31,915 nucleotides of DNA from a virus. Numbering within the stretch: position 1 is the first letter of the stretch; every line of letters starts with the position of its first letter. Below are positions 8,311 through 16,413 of the stretch, one piece after another. The notes below the pieces were generated by a model. The model had not been told where the DNA came from. It made no database searches and saw nothing but the letters and a program-made list of their open reading frames with translations. A program made the translations under genes and the position numbers. The stretch lies in IMG/VR virus record IMGVR_UViG_3300006037_000020, positions 1 through 31,915 of that record; one strand, written 5' to 3'.

Positions 8311-9003
8311 ATGATATTTAGTAGAAGTAATCCGCCCTCAGGATTTTATGTATATGCATATCTCCGAAAAGATAACTCTCCGTATTACATAGGTAAGGGT
8401 AAAATGCAGAGAGCTTGGGTACACGGTAAAAAAGAATTATTTAGAACACCACTAGATAAAACCAGAATAACAATAGTTGAATCTAACCTAACTGAGTTGG
8501 GTGCCTTTGCAATAGAAAGAAGATTAATACAATGGTACGGTAGAAAAGATTCAAATACGGGCATACTCAGAAATAGGACTAGTGGAGGGGAGGGTATATC
8601 TGGTTTCTCTCATTCAGATAACACTAAAGAGAAAATCCGAAATAAGAGATTAGGTTCTAAATCATCAATGACTTCACGAAAAAACCAAAGCATTGCAACC
8701 AAAGGTGTCAAGCGTAGCCCTCATACTCAAGAAAGAAAAACAGCAATAAGTGCAGCAAAACTTGGTAAAAAATTAGAAGGCGCTGGCCTAGAAAGTCTAA
8801 GAGAAGCTAGAAAACTAAAGTGCGGTGTAAAAAGACCCAATCATAGTAAAAACATGCTGGGAGAAAATAACCCGATGTACGGAATTGACCGAGGTTGGAA
8901 TAAAGGGGCTTTGGGATACAAATGGTACACCAACGGCATAGTTTCTGTAATGAGAAACCAATGTCCAGATGGACATTGGCAAGGTCGAACTAAAAAGTTA
9001 TAA
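8311..9003 (+). CDS. Free-standing GIY-YIG homing endonuclease
   Basis: 230 residues. The GIY-YIG core is GFYVYAY (11-17) and PYYIGKG (24-30), followed by the conserved Arg region (R34), a catalytic Glu in ERRLIQWYG (E69) and NRTSGGEG (88-95). Next come Lys/Arg-rich segments such as [15 protein letters not shown] and [19 protein letters not shown]. These resemble NUMOD3-type DNA-binding repeats, which grip the target site. The C-terminal piece ([11 protein letters not shown], then CPDGHWQGR) recurs in phage homing nucleases. It is a selfish gene that cuts DNA lacking it and spreads by repair. It is opposite in strand to all its neighbours and sits between dsbA and the adhesin genes, as expected for an insertion. 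It has its own late promoter and an AAAGGAAC ribosome site. Confidence 0.9.
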   Translation: MIFSRSNPPSGFYVYAYLRKDNSPYYIGKGKMQRAWVHGKKELFRTPLDKTRITIVESNLTELGAFAIERRLIQWYGRKDSNTGILRNRTSGGEGISGFSHSDNTKEKIRNKRLGSKSSMTSRKNQSIATKGVKRSPHTQERKTAISAAKLGKKLEGAGLESLREARKLKCGVKRPNHSKNMLGENNPMYGIDRGWNKGALGYKWYTNGIVSVMRNQCPDGHWQGRTKKL

Positions 9004-9074
9004 TTACTTACTACTGTAACAGGAGAAAGTCAACAGTTAACGGAATGTTTCTGAGTGAACTTTACCGTAATATA

Positions 9075-10547
9075 TTATTGGTCTGTAGTCAATGTACTTG
9101 GGAACGAACGTCCTGGTCCCCAGATGATACGAACTGCTCCACCTCCACCGACGCCGCCGCCCGGGACCGATGACCCGCAGCCACCACCACCACCACCATA
9201 TGACCCGCCAGGGCCGGTCTGGTTGCCTGCGCTCCCTCCCGAGCCACCGCCGCCGCCGTAACCATTATAATTACCATCAGTTCCGCCGGCACCACCGCTG
9301 TCGCCTTGCCCGAATATACCAACGCCGCCACCTGATCCAGCACGCCCACCAGCTTGGTTAAAACCACCACCACCACCACCGGCGCCGCCTGTGCCTGCAA
9401 CACCGAACGGGCTACCGCCGTTACCGCCGCTACCGGCATAACCGCCGGCGCCACCACCGCCCGTGCCTGGGCTACCACCATCAAATCCACCAACGGTACC
9501 GCCATATGTACCAGCACCAACTGTACTACTATATCCAGGACTTGATTTTAGTAGTATATTACTGCCTCTAGCAATTGATGTTGTCCCACCACTTCCACCA
9601 TAACTACTGCCACCAGTTCCACCAGCACCTGATAGAATAGTCAATGTTTCTCCAGGGGTTACTGATACAGAATTGATATACCTAAGAGCGCCGCCACTTC
9701 CACCGCCGGCATACTGGCCCGTAGCCGAGCCGCTGCCGCCTGTGCCACCGCCCACAACCACTGCACTAATACTAGTAACCCCGCCTGGCACTGTCCAAGA
9801 ATATGTTCCAGGTGTAGTATATGCAACTTGCCCAGTTGGCGGTGCAGTTGCTACGTTGACGCTGAAATTTCTATCAGTGTCTTGATTCTCTCCGTCGGTT
9901 GCTCTAACCGTGAAGTTATAAGTCGTTGATCCCGAAACAGTGGGCATAGTACCTGAAAGAAAACCAGTAGTACTATTCAATGTTATACCACTTGGCAATG
10001 CTCCTGAAGTAATGCTATATGTAACTGTACTGTCACTAGTTGCTGCCAATGTTGCACTAAATGCAGTTCCCTGAGTATATGCACCTAAGCTACCGGCTGT
10101 AGTCGTCCAAGCAGGAGTTCCTGAATATTGTATACCAGTGATAAGAGTTGCAGTTGCACCGTCTGGATTGAGTACGACTAGTGGATAGTTACCTGCTGTT
10201 TTTGCAGGACTAGTGAATGTTATCTGCGTTGAGTCTACTACTGTGACAACACTAACGGGAATGCCGCCTATATACACTGCTGCACCGTAGTTAAATCCCG
10301 AACCAGTTAGAGTAAGAGTTAGTCCACCTGCAGGAGCGGTTGCAGTATCATCTGCTGTTGCTCCAGTACCATAAACTATTGCAGAGACTCTAGGTATAAG
10401 TGCATTAGTACTAGTCAAACTAGTTCCGGCAATGTTAACATTGCCGCTTAAATAGACATTTCCATATCTGTTATTAGCTGACCCGAGATCGGGGTTAGTT
10501 GTTGGGGCGATTAATGCCGCGTTTTTGATTGAATTATAATTTGCCAT
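9075..10547 (-). CDS. Tail fibre adhesin paralogue 1 (IPT/TIG, Ig-like, glycine-rich tip)
   Basis: 490 residues. The first 50 (MANYNSIKNAALIAPTTNPD...) are almost identical in the next two genes and probably attach to the fibre or baseplate. Residues about 52-143 are an IPT/TIG domain (LTLTGSGFNYGAAVYIGG, then ITFTSPAKTAGNYPLVVLNP). Residues about 146-232 are a putative Ig domain of the He_PIG type (SGALPSGITLNSTTGFLSGT). Residues about 245-475 are very rich in glycine, like the GRM tips of T-even gp38 adhesins. It ends RIIWGPGRSFPSTLTTDQ. The glycine-rich region is a likely receptor-contact surface. The C-terminal sequence differs fully from the two paralogues. It lies 10 bases after paralogue 2, with a TAAGAAAGAAAA ribosome site. 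Confidence 0.85.
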   Translation of the reverse strand: MANYNSIKNAALIAPTTNPDLGSANNRYGNVYLSGNVNIAGTSLTSTNALIPRVSAIVYGTGATADDTATAPAGGLTLTLTGSGFNYGAAVYIGGIPVSVVTVVDSTQITFTSPAKTAGNYPLVVLNPDGATATLITGIQYSGTPAWTTTAGSLGAYTQGTAFSATLAATSDSTVTYSITSGALPSGITLNSTTGFLSGTMPTVSGSTTYNFTVRATDGENQDTDRNFSVNVATAPPTGQVAYTTPGTYSWTVPGGVTSISAVVVGGGTGGSGSATGQYAGGGSGGALRYINSVSVTPGETLTILSGAGGTGGSSYGGSGGTTSIARGSNILLKSSPGYSSTVGAGTYGGTVGGFDGGSPGTGGGGAGGYAGSGGNGGSPFGVAGTGGAGGGGGGFNQAGGRAGSGGGVGIFGQGDSGGAGGTDGNYNGYGGGGGSGGSAGNQTGPGGSYGGGGGGCGSSVPGGGVGGGGAVRIIWGPGRSFPSTLTTDQ

Positions 10548-10557
10548 ATTTTCTTTC

Positions 10558-12075
10558 TTAGAATGTTATTGTGCCGCTAGTGGTCCATTTGTAAACTCTA
10601 TAACCGCCTGCTACTGTTATAGTTGGACTGCCTGTAGTTGATGGTGCAGCATCATATGTGTCTGAGTAGCGAATAATAACGATACCAGAGCCACCTGCCC
10701 CAGCTGGATATGCATACCCAGAACCGTTATATGCACCTGCTCCACCGCCACCACCGGTATTTGGAGTACCGGAAGTTGCAGTTGCTCCATCCAGGCCACC
10801 GCGTCCACCACCGCCGGTTCCACCGGCCCCTGGAGCATAATTTACAGTTGTGTTATAATTACCACCACCACCACCACCACCTGCATAATAAGTAGCAGCT
10901 CCTGATATGCTAGAAGATAATCCAACACCGCCCGGGCCACCACTGGCACCGCCTGTACCAGCAGCACCGGCGCCACCGCCACCACCACGCCCATATGCAG
11001 TTGAAGTTCCACCTGCATAACCTTGACCTGCAATTCCGGCGCCACCTGTACCATTACCGCCAAATGCTACACCAGCGCCGCCGCCACCTGAACCGCCTGA
11101 TCCTGCTTGTATAACTGGTGCTCCGCCTGATCCTGCTGCGCCACCACCACCACCCGTACTAGTAATTGTTCCAAATACTGAGGCGCCACCGTTACCACCA
11201 TTTACTGCATATGAGTCAGTTGAGGCTGCGCCACCAGCACCTACAGTGACTGTAATAGGCGTAGACGGTGTTATTGAATAGCTCGTTGCAGTCAAGTAGC
11301 CCCCGGCGCCACCTCCACCACCGATGCCACCACCACCTCCACCACCAGCAACCACTAAGTATTCTACAGTAGCAGGGGCATTGCTAGGAATTACTGTTAA
11401 ACTAAAGTTTCTAGCAGTATCCTGCTTCTGTGCGTCAATTGCACTAATTGTAAAATTATATGTTGATGAGTTTGTTACTGTAGGAGCAGTTCCTGATATA
11501 AAACCAGTGCTAGCATTCAATGTTACTCCACTAGGTAATGCACCTGAAGTTACACTATAAGTTACAGGTGCATCTCCTGTCGCAGCTACAGTTATATTTA
11601 CGCTAGAAGATTTAACAACACTAGCTAAACTACCTGCACTAGTTGTCCATGCTGGTACACCTGAGTATTGTATACCCGGTACACTAAGTGCAGTGCCTCC
11701 GTCAGGGTTAATAACATACACGACATATCCACCTGCACTCATCGCAGGACTAGTAAAGGTTAGTGTAGTACTGTTTACAAATGTAACTAATGAAACAGGA
11801 GTACCGTTTATTAAAACAGTTGCTCCGGTTTGATATCCAGATCCACTTAATGTAATAGTTTGACCTCCTGCAATGTCTGCCGCAGTGTCATCACCTATAT
11901 AATTAATAGATGTAATTCTAGGAGCGAGAGCATTAGTACTAGTTAGACTAGTTCCCGCAATGTTTACATTACCACTAAGATAGACATTTCCATATCTGTT
12001 AGTTGCACTACCAAGGTCGGGGTTAGTTGTCGGAGCTATTAATGCCGCGTTTTTGATTGAGTTATAATTTGCCAT
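10558..12075 (-). CDS. Tail fibre adhesin paralogue 2 (IPT/TIG, Ig-like, glycine-rich tip)
   Basis: 505 residues with the same layout as paralogue 1: shared N-terminus 1-50, IPT/TIG about 52-143 (ITLSGSGYQTGATVLINGTP), Ig-like about 146-232 (SGALPSGVTLNASTGFISGT), and a long glycine-rich part from about 240. The tip has longer Gly runs (GGGGGGGIGGGGGAGGYL) and a different end (GSGIVIIRYSDTYD, then GGYRVYKWTTSGTITF), a C-terminal cap common to phage glycine-rich fibres. The cap is shared with paralogue 3 but not paralogue 1. Amino-acid changes concentrate in the glycine-rich region, as expected if it sets host range. Confidence 0.85.
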   Translation of the reverse strand: MANYNSIKNAALIAPTTNPDLGSATNRYGNVYLSGNVNIAGTSLTSTNALAPRITSINYIGDDTAADIAGGQTITLSGSGYQTGATVLINGTPVSLVTFVNSTTLTFTSPAMSAGGYVVYVINPDGGTALSVPGIQYSGVPAWTTSAGSLASVVKSSSVNITVAATGDAPVTYSVTSGALPSGVTLNASTGFISGTAPTVTNSSTYNFTISAIDAQKQDTARNFSLTVIPSNAPATVEYLVVAGGGGGGGIGGGGGAGGYLTATSYSITPSTPITVTVGAGGAASTDSYAVNGGNGGASVFGTITSTGGGGGAAGSGGAPVIQAGSGGSGGGGAGVAFGGNGTGGAGIAGQGYAGGTSTAYGRGGGGGAGAAGTGGASGGPGGVGLSSSISGAATYYAGGGGGGGNYNTTVNYAPGAGGTGGGGRGGLDGATATSGTPNTGGGGGAGAYNGSGYAYPAGAGGSGIVIIRYSDTYDAAPSTTGSPTITVAGGYRVYKWTTSGTITF

Positions 12076-12085
12076 GTTTTATTTC

Positions 12086-13525
12086 TTAGAATGTTATTGT
12101 GCCGGTACCAGCAGTAAATGTATATACTCGGTACCCTGTTCTAGTAGTAGTATCTACTGCATACGTAAGTGTACCAGGAATGGTTGTAATCGCTGGAGTA
12201 CTTGATGGATATGCTATTACAACAACACCCGGGCCGCCGGTATACTGCGGATTGTATACGGTCATTGAGCCGCCACCGCCATATGAGGCACCACCACCAC
12301 CTGCCGGGGTTGCACCAGTCTGGCCGCCGCCGCCCCCGCCCGCGTATGAAATGGTTACTCCGGTAATGTTAGATGTTACTCCGGCACCTCCGGCGCCACC
12401 GCTATTGGAGCTCCAAGTATATCGAACCTCGGCTGGGCCACCTGCGCCGCCGCCTCCTCCTCCCCCTTTAGTAGAACTATTTGCGACCGGCGCGTCTGCG
12501 CCCGCATATCCTAAACCGCCCGACGCAGATGCAGGTTGCAGTGCTGCTCCACCTATGAGACCTGATGCTTTTGGAGCTCCTGTCGGAGTAGATCCTTGAT
12601 TAATAGACCCACCACCGCCCGATCCGCCAGCCTGTCCCTCATCGCCACCATTTATTGCAACTAATGATCCAAATATCACCTTGCCGCCCGAGTATGAAGC
12701 AGCATTATTAAATGTGATAACTCTAGTGTCTCCCGGAGCAACAGTAGCTGTACCTGAAATAAATCCGCCAGCGCCGCCACCGCCCCAACTACCATCTCCA
12801 CCTTTACCAATTACAAGATATTCTATTGTAACAGAAGCAGCTACAGTTAGACTAAAGCTACGATTAGTATCTTGTTTCTGTGCGTCAGTAGCACGAATCG
12901 TAAAGCTATATAATGTAGAATTAGTAACTGCTGGAGCAGTACCTGATAATGCACCGGTTGCACTGTTTAGTGTTACGCCACTTGGTAATGTACCTGAATA
13001 TAAACTGTAGGTGACCGGCGCATCTCCGGTCGCAGCTAATGTTATACTTACACTTGCTGAAGCTACTACACCGGTTAATGCGCCGGCAGTAGTAGTCCAA
13101 GAAGGAGTACCTGAATATTGAATTCCAGGTAGTGACATTGCAGTGCCACCATCTGGATTGATGACATATATAACATAACTACCAGCACTCATTGCCGGAC
13201 TAGTGAGTGTTAATTGATTACTGCTAATAAATGTTACTACCCCTACTACCGTTCCACCTATTAGCACACTAGCACCGAATACAAATCCAGATCCATTCAA
13301 TGTAATTGTCTGTCCACCGGCAATGTCTGCCGCAGTATCGTCCCCGATGTAGCCAATGCTTGATACTTTAGGAGTAAGTGCATTAGTACTAGTAATACTA
13401 GTTCCAGCAATGTTAACATTACCACTTAAATAGACATTTCCATATCTGTTACTAGCTGACCCCAAATCAGGGTTAGTTGTTGGGGCGATTAATGCCGCGT
13501 TTTTTATTGAGTTATAATTTGCCAT
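12086..13525 (-). CDS. Tail fibre adhesin paralogue 3 (IPT/TIG, Ig-like, glycine-rich tip)
   Basis: 479 residues and the first of the three to be transcribed. It has the shared N-terminus, IPT/TIG (ITLNGSGFVFGASVLIGGTV), an Ig-like domain (SGTLPSGVTLNSATGALSGT) and a shorter glycine-rich region that starts at about 235 (IGKGGDGSWGGGGAGGF). It ends GYRVYTFTAGTGTITF, close to paralogue 2. It starts 14 bases after the HExxH gene and uses an AAGAAAG ribosome site. Whether all three adhesins are in each virion or act as alternatives cannot be told from sequence. Confidence 0.85.
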   Translation of the reverse strand: MANYNSIKNAALIAPTTNPDLGSASNRYGNVYLSGNVNIAGTSITSTNALTPKVSSIGYIGDDTAADIAGGQTITLNGSGFVFGASVLIGGTVVGVVTFISSNQLTLTSPAMSAGSYVIYVINPDGGTAMSLPGIQYSGTPSWTTTAGALTGVVASASVSITLAATGDAPVTYSLYSGTLPSGVTLNSATGALSGTAPAVTNSTLYSFTIRATDAQKQDTNRSFSLTVAASVTIEYLVIGKGGDGSWGGGGAGGFISGTATVAPGDTRVITFNNAASYSGGKVIFGSLVAINGGDEGQAGGSGGGGSINQGSTPTGAPKASGLIGGAALQPASASGGLGYAGADAPVANSSTKGGGGGGGAGGPAEVRYTWSSNSGGAGGAGVTSNITGVTISYAGGGGGGQTGATPAGGGGASYGGGGSMTVYNPQYTGGPGVVVIAYPSSTPAITTIPGTLTYAVDTTTRTGYRVYTFTAGTGTITF

Positions 13526-13538
13526 TGGTTCTTTCTTA

Positions 13539-14123
13539 TTATTGGAATATTTCGGGATGTTCTTTGCCGTATATCTTAATATACTTCCCTGCCATCATAT
13601 CTGCCATCGCTTCGATGGGTGAACCGGGGTAACTATCATCGGGACCAATCATGTTCAATTGATCTTGTCTCTCATGCACAAGTTCGTGGAACAATGTACG
13701 AAAAATATCTACTAAATTGCGATTTTTGATATAGACTAATATGTGGCCATCGTCTGTGTGCATACCAGTACGATGATTGACTTGTGCGTCTTTAGTATCA
13801 GTGCTTAACTTGATCTTTGGATAAGGTTTTTGAACGTTTAATGTTTTGATTGCCCATTGAACAAAGTCTCTGATTTGGTCTAAGTTTTCAGTATTGTCTA
13901 CTGATTCGTCCATTCTGTTTTTGATCTTTTTCACCCACGTATCAGGAGTGTGACCGTACTTGCTAACAAACATATCATGCAATTTCTTACCGTCAATATC
14001 ATGTCTTGCACTGATTCGCTTCATCAATTTGTCAATTGTACTGTAATCGTGCTTTTTTAGTGACGGGAGTTTGTCTGCTAACTCAGTAGCAGCGGATTCA
14101 AAGATAAATTCATTATAGCGCAT
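13539..14123 (-). CDS. HExxH metallopeptidase-like protein with capsid-targeting-like N-terminus
   Basis: 194 residues. The zinc-binding motif HELVH is at 146-150 (in FRTLFHELVHERQDQ), and a downstream Glu in SPIEAMADMMAGKY (E171) is a plausible third ligand, giving a gluzincin-like arrangement. The N-terminus MRYNEFIFE-S resembles the T4 capsid-targeting sequence MKTYQEFIAE-A, with cleavage expected after E9. The middle (20-75) is basic and helical. If it is packaged in the head and ejected, it could cut a host protein or aid cell-wall passage; this is inference. Alternatively it is a virion assembly protease. A late-promoter octamer lies only 4 bases before the ATG. The upstream 51-residue ORF overlaps it as TAATG. 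Confidence 0.7.
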   Translation of the reverse strand: MRYNEFIFESAATELADKLPSLKKHDYSTIDKLMKRISARHDIDGKKLHDMFVSKYGHTPDTWVKKIKNRMDESVDNTENLDQIRDFVQWAIKTLNVQKPYPKIKLSTDTKDAQVNHRTGMHTDDGHILVYIKNRNLVDIFRTLFHELVHERQDQLNMIGPDDSYPGSPIEAMADMMAGKYIKIYGKEHPEIFQ

Positions 14124-14278
14124 TATATATTTATCAAATTAGTGCTCACTTTAGAGATATCAGGGCACGACTCCATATACTTCTCTGGCCAGCAGCCGGC
14201 CCACACGAAAACCACAAGGGTCCTAAGGTAGTGTGATCTATACAGGACTGTATGGATTACGAAATCTATCGTAACCAT
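14123..14278 (-). CDS. Possible 51-residue protein with one hydrophobic segment
   Basis: An ATG at 14278 with GGAGG three bases upstream opens 51 codons. The stop overlaps the next gene's start as TAATG, the same junction used elsewhere in this phage. The middle (YLRTLVVFVWAGCW, about 17-30) is hydrophobic and the tail reads PEKYMESCPDISKVSTNLIN. It could be a small membrane peptide. The first 15 residues look less protein-like than the rest, so the true start or frame is doubtful. It is the main candidate content of the 199-base gap between the SGNH and HExxH genes. Confidence 0.35.
   Translation of the reverse strand: MVTIDFVIHTVLYRSHYLRTLVVFVWAGCWPEKYMESCPDISKVSTNLINI
14128..14135 (-). 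promoter_or_regulatory. Late-promoter octamer (GATAAATA) 4 bases before the HExxH gene
   Basis: Minus-strand GATAAATA at 14135-14128, followed by four bases and the ATG at 14123. GATAAAT is also complementary to ATTTATC at 14109-14103 inside the gene's first codons, so a 7-bp stem could enclose the start codon in read-through RNA. Confidence 0.5.
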
Positions 14279-14321
14279 CGTCCTCCGGTATTACCGGGTA
14301 TTCATTGTTTCGTTCGCTCAT
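14238..14321 (-). CDS. Possible 27-residue acidic peptide overlapping the 51-residue ORF
   Basis: An ATG 1 base after the SGNH-hydrolase stop opens MSERNNEYPVIPEDDGYDRF and continues to a stop at 14238. It looks protein-like in composition but has no clear ribosome site. It overlaps the 51-residue ORF in another frame. One reading is that the two were a single small protein and a frameshift, real or from sequencing, separates them. Confidence 0.25.
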   Translation of the reverse strand: MSERNNEYPVIPEDDGYDRFRNPYSPV

Positions 14322-14322
14322 T

Positions 14323-15027
14323 TCAGTGCCACTTTGATTGGTAGTAAAAATCTAAACCTTTAGTAGGTCTTACTAAAGATTTCATGTCTATCTCACTATA
14401 TGATCCAGACAATCTATCTAAGAACATTTCAGCTACAATACGATTATTATCTTCTATCATATGACAATTTCTACTATCTCGCAGCTTTTTATTGTAAAAT
14501 TCTTTTCGTACAACGTGATTCATTCCTAAAAACTCATCTTCGTATTTAGTCACTTCATATAATCCAGTATCATTCAGATATGGAACAGTGAAACATGGAT
14601 AGACTATTGCATCTGGTCTTTTTTGCTGTACATCAGATACCATTAACTGATGTAGTGTCTCATCTTTGTCAATATCGTGAATGTATTCATAGTAATCAAC
14701 TAGCAACTTATATTGTTTGTATTCTTCGTTAGTAGAATGCCCTAATTTAACTAGTGCTGCTTCATAGTTTTGATTAGGATAGATAGTGAACTTAAGATTA
14801 GTCAATGTCATACGATGCGGTGCGGTCACAAGAAAGATAACTTTATCAAAATTTTGATGATTCTTTAAGAACAACGCATAACTAAACCACAAGTTAGTAC
14901 CAGTTTCTGCAAAATTAGTGATATCGTAAGTGTTAGTATCTTGGATGAAGTCTACCCAAGACCGTTCTTGGATATCAGGCGCGTCTTTTCTACCATAGCT
15001 ATCGCCAAATATTGCTAATGTCTTCAT
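14323..15027 (-). CDS. SGNH/GDSL-like hydrolase
   Basis: 234 residues. Block I is at the extreme N-terminus (LAIFGDSYG, with S10 as the likely nucleophile), a Gly/Asn-containing block follows in FAETGTNLW, and a candidate catalytic His lies in SRNCHMIEDNNRIVAEMF near the C-terminus. SGNH enzymes remove acyl groups from sugars, lipids or peptidoglycan. The gene lies just upstream of the adhesin region and next to virion-type genes, so deacetylation of a host surface glycan is a reasonable guess. There is no signal peptide, and unlike its neighbours it has no capsid-targeting-like N-terminus. Fold call moderate, substrate unknown. Confidence 0.6.
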   Translation of the reverse strand: MKTLAIFGDSYGRKDAPDIQERSWVDFIQDTNTYDITNFAETGTNLWFSYALFLKNHQNFDKVIFLVTAPHRMTLTNLKFTIYPNQNYEAALVKLGHSTNEEYKQYKLLVDYYEYIHDIDKDETLHQLMVSDVQQKRPDAIVYPCFTVPYLNDTGLYEVTKYEDEFLGMNHVVRKEFYNKKLRDSRNCHMIEDNNRIVAEMFLDRLSGSYSEIDMKSLVRPTKGLDFYYQSKWH

Positions 15028-15028
15028 A

Positions 15029-15796
15029 TTAGCTTTCTTCAGAGTCTTCTAAATCAGCTACGTCAACATAATTGATAGGTACACCTTTGATTGCAGCAGC
15101 TAATGCACGATGATTCCCATCAATGATTCTATCTCCTGAAAGCACAATGACTTTACTTGATAGTGCAGGATCATCTACATATGATTGTACTAGTTCTTTT
15201 CTGTCATCATCTAACATATCTACTACATCGTCAATATGTTCTGCACGATACTGACCAAGCAATGTAATCATTACTTTATGCCTTGCCAATGTTTGAATAG
15301 TTAGTGGTGTATTAAATTCATGCGGACTAACATAGTCCCAGAATGTTTCGTCACGATCTGGATAGTTTCCGTTGTATAATTGCGCTAGAGTAGTAGAACT
15401 TGCGTCTTCTTTCATCAAGTGTTTAGCTTCACCTGACTTCTTCCACGCTTTCCACATCTTCTTACCAGGTGGCAATTGTGAAGCACTAGGTTCTATCGTG
15501 TTGCCTAGCATTCTAGCATAAGCATACATTGTACTTGCGATACCTGATTGTTGATACTCTGGCTGTACTGTTGTTAGTGCGCTTACTAGTGAGTCACCGA
15601 ATGTTGTGTAGAATTTAGCTTGTCCGATCATTTTAGTACGGTTATAGCATCTAATAACAAACAAATCTGCTTTGTGGAATCTATCGGGTTCCAGTGCAGC
15701 GGTATATGTATATGCACCAATCTTTTGCTTGTGACTAAAGCGTGAATCAAGAATATCCGGGTTTATTTCCTCGTTGATAAATTCGGTTGCTCTCAT
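15029..15796 (-). CDS. GNAT-like domain fused to ParB/sulfiredoxin-like domain, capsid-targeting-like N-terminus
   Basis: 255 residues. MRATEFINE at the start matches the proposed capsid-targeting pattern. Residues about 25-100 resemble a GNAT acetyltransferase, with the acetyl-CoA loop motif in VQPEYQQSGIASTMYAYAR (78-96). Residues about 205-250 resemble a ParB/sulfiredoxin fold: VIVLSGDRIIDGNHRALAA then VPINYVDV, where GNHR is the family's nucleotide-binding or catalytic signature. A charged linker (LPPGKKMWKAWKKSGEAKH) joins the parts. The GNAT half may acetylate a host or phage protein; the C-terminal half may bind or hydrolyse nucleotides. The gene overlaps its upstream neighbour as ATGA. 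Each domain is a pattern match only. Confidence 0.6.
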   Translation of the reverse strand: MRATEFINEEINPDILDSRFSHKQKIGAYTYTAALEPDRFHKADLFVIRCYNRTKMIGQAKFYTTFGDSLVSALTTVQPEYQQSGIASTMYAYARMLGNTIEPSASQLPPGKKMWKAWKKSGEAKHLMKEDASSTTLAQLYNGNYPDRDETFWDYVSPHEFNTPLTIQTLARHKVMITLLGQYRAEHIDDVVDMLDDDRKELVQSYVDDPALSSKVIVLSGDRIIDGNHRALAAAIKGVPINYVDVADLEDSEES

Positions 15797-16413
15797 TTAG
15801 TTACCTCAGGTGCAGTTAGTGAAAACTCACTCTTAAAATGTTCTAAATTCCAATTAGGCAATAGGCGTTTTGCCATTTTAGCATATAGTGCTTGTCGTGA
15901 TGATTCCTTGGCAGAAAATATCAACTTAGATATCTGCCCTTTATGTTTCTCTAGGAAGGCTCGTAGGATATCAGTAACAGTAGACATAACTTGTGCAGCA
16001 TTACCTGTACCAGTAACACCAAATCTATTACCTGGGTCACCACCTTCTACTATCTTAAACTCTACTTCCCAAGTTCCGGGTTGTGATGAATACGCATAGA
16101 ATTTGTACTGTATATCACCTATTACAAATGTTGCTTCAGATTCAGTTGGACTGTTATAATCCCATTTCCAATCTTTGTCAGGGGCGAATAGTTCTGTTAG
16201 TTCTACCTCTTTCATCAACTTAGCAACACGAGGCTTGAACAACTGTACTTCACCTTTGTTAGTTTTTAACACAGGTTGATTGTGCTTGTCTTTAGTGAAG
16301 CCTTTAATCTCTGCTGGGCTATTCTTAAATTTACCTTTAAGTATCTTATCACCAACACTTAATTCAGGTGGTTGATATGATTCAGTTTCTGTGATGAATT
16401 CAATTGCTCTCAT
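15793..16413 (-). CDS. Unknown protein with capsid-targeting-like N-terminus
   Basis: 206 residues starting MRAIEFITE-T. Residues about 17-65 are a small beta-rich module (LSVGDKILKGKFKNSPAEIK, then LKTNKGEVQLFKPRVAKLMK) that looks like a short SH3/KOW-type barrel. The C-terminal half (about 80-200) has strands such as GTWEVEFKIVEGG and a helix SSRQALYAKMAKRLLPNW, a motif I recall from other phage accessory proteins, but no known catalytic signature. A further (I/L)xE site (ELTE-LF) lies near residue 73. It is coupled to dps upstream (TAATG) and to the GNAT fusion downstream (ATGA). Function not assigned. Confidence 0.55.
   Translation of the reverse strand: MRAIEFITETESYQPPELSVGDKILKGKFKNSPAEIKGFTKDKHNQPVLKTNKGEVQLFKPRVAKLMKEVELTELFAPDKDWKWDYNSPTESEATFVIGDIQYKFYAYSSQPGTWEVEFKIVEGGDPGNRFGVTGTGNAAQVMSTVTDILRAFLEKHKGQISKLIFSAKESSRQALYAKMAKRLLPNWNLEHFKSEFSLTAPEVTK

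Larger units (their letters stand above)
10399..13525 (-). repeat. Three direct repeats of about 150 bp at the 5' ends of the adhesin genes
   Basis: Segments 10399-10547, 11927-12075 and 13377-13525 encode the common first 50 residues and are about 90 percent identical in DNA by eye, including runs such as GACATTTCCATATCTGTTA on the plus strand. Similarity falls off through the IPT/TIG and Ig-like parts and is lost in the glycine-rich tips. They could serve as substrates for homologous recombination that swaps or deletes tips. Confidence 0.8.

Noticed and set aside
9044-9178. Plus-strand frame from ATG 9044 reading into the adhesin tip
   Set aside because: It overlaps the 3' end of adhesin 1 in antisense and its composition reflects reversed glycine codons.
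9100-13100. Proline- and histidine-rich plus-strand frames, and CCACCA repeats that look like a CRISPR or VNTR
   Set aside because: They are the antisense of poly-glycine coding; there are no regular spacers.
14140-14250. Possible tRNA or structured RNA in the GC-rich gap
   Set aside because: No acceptor stem pairing, no TTC-type T-loop and no anticodon arm could be formed; only short local stems.
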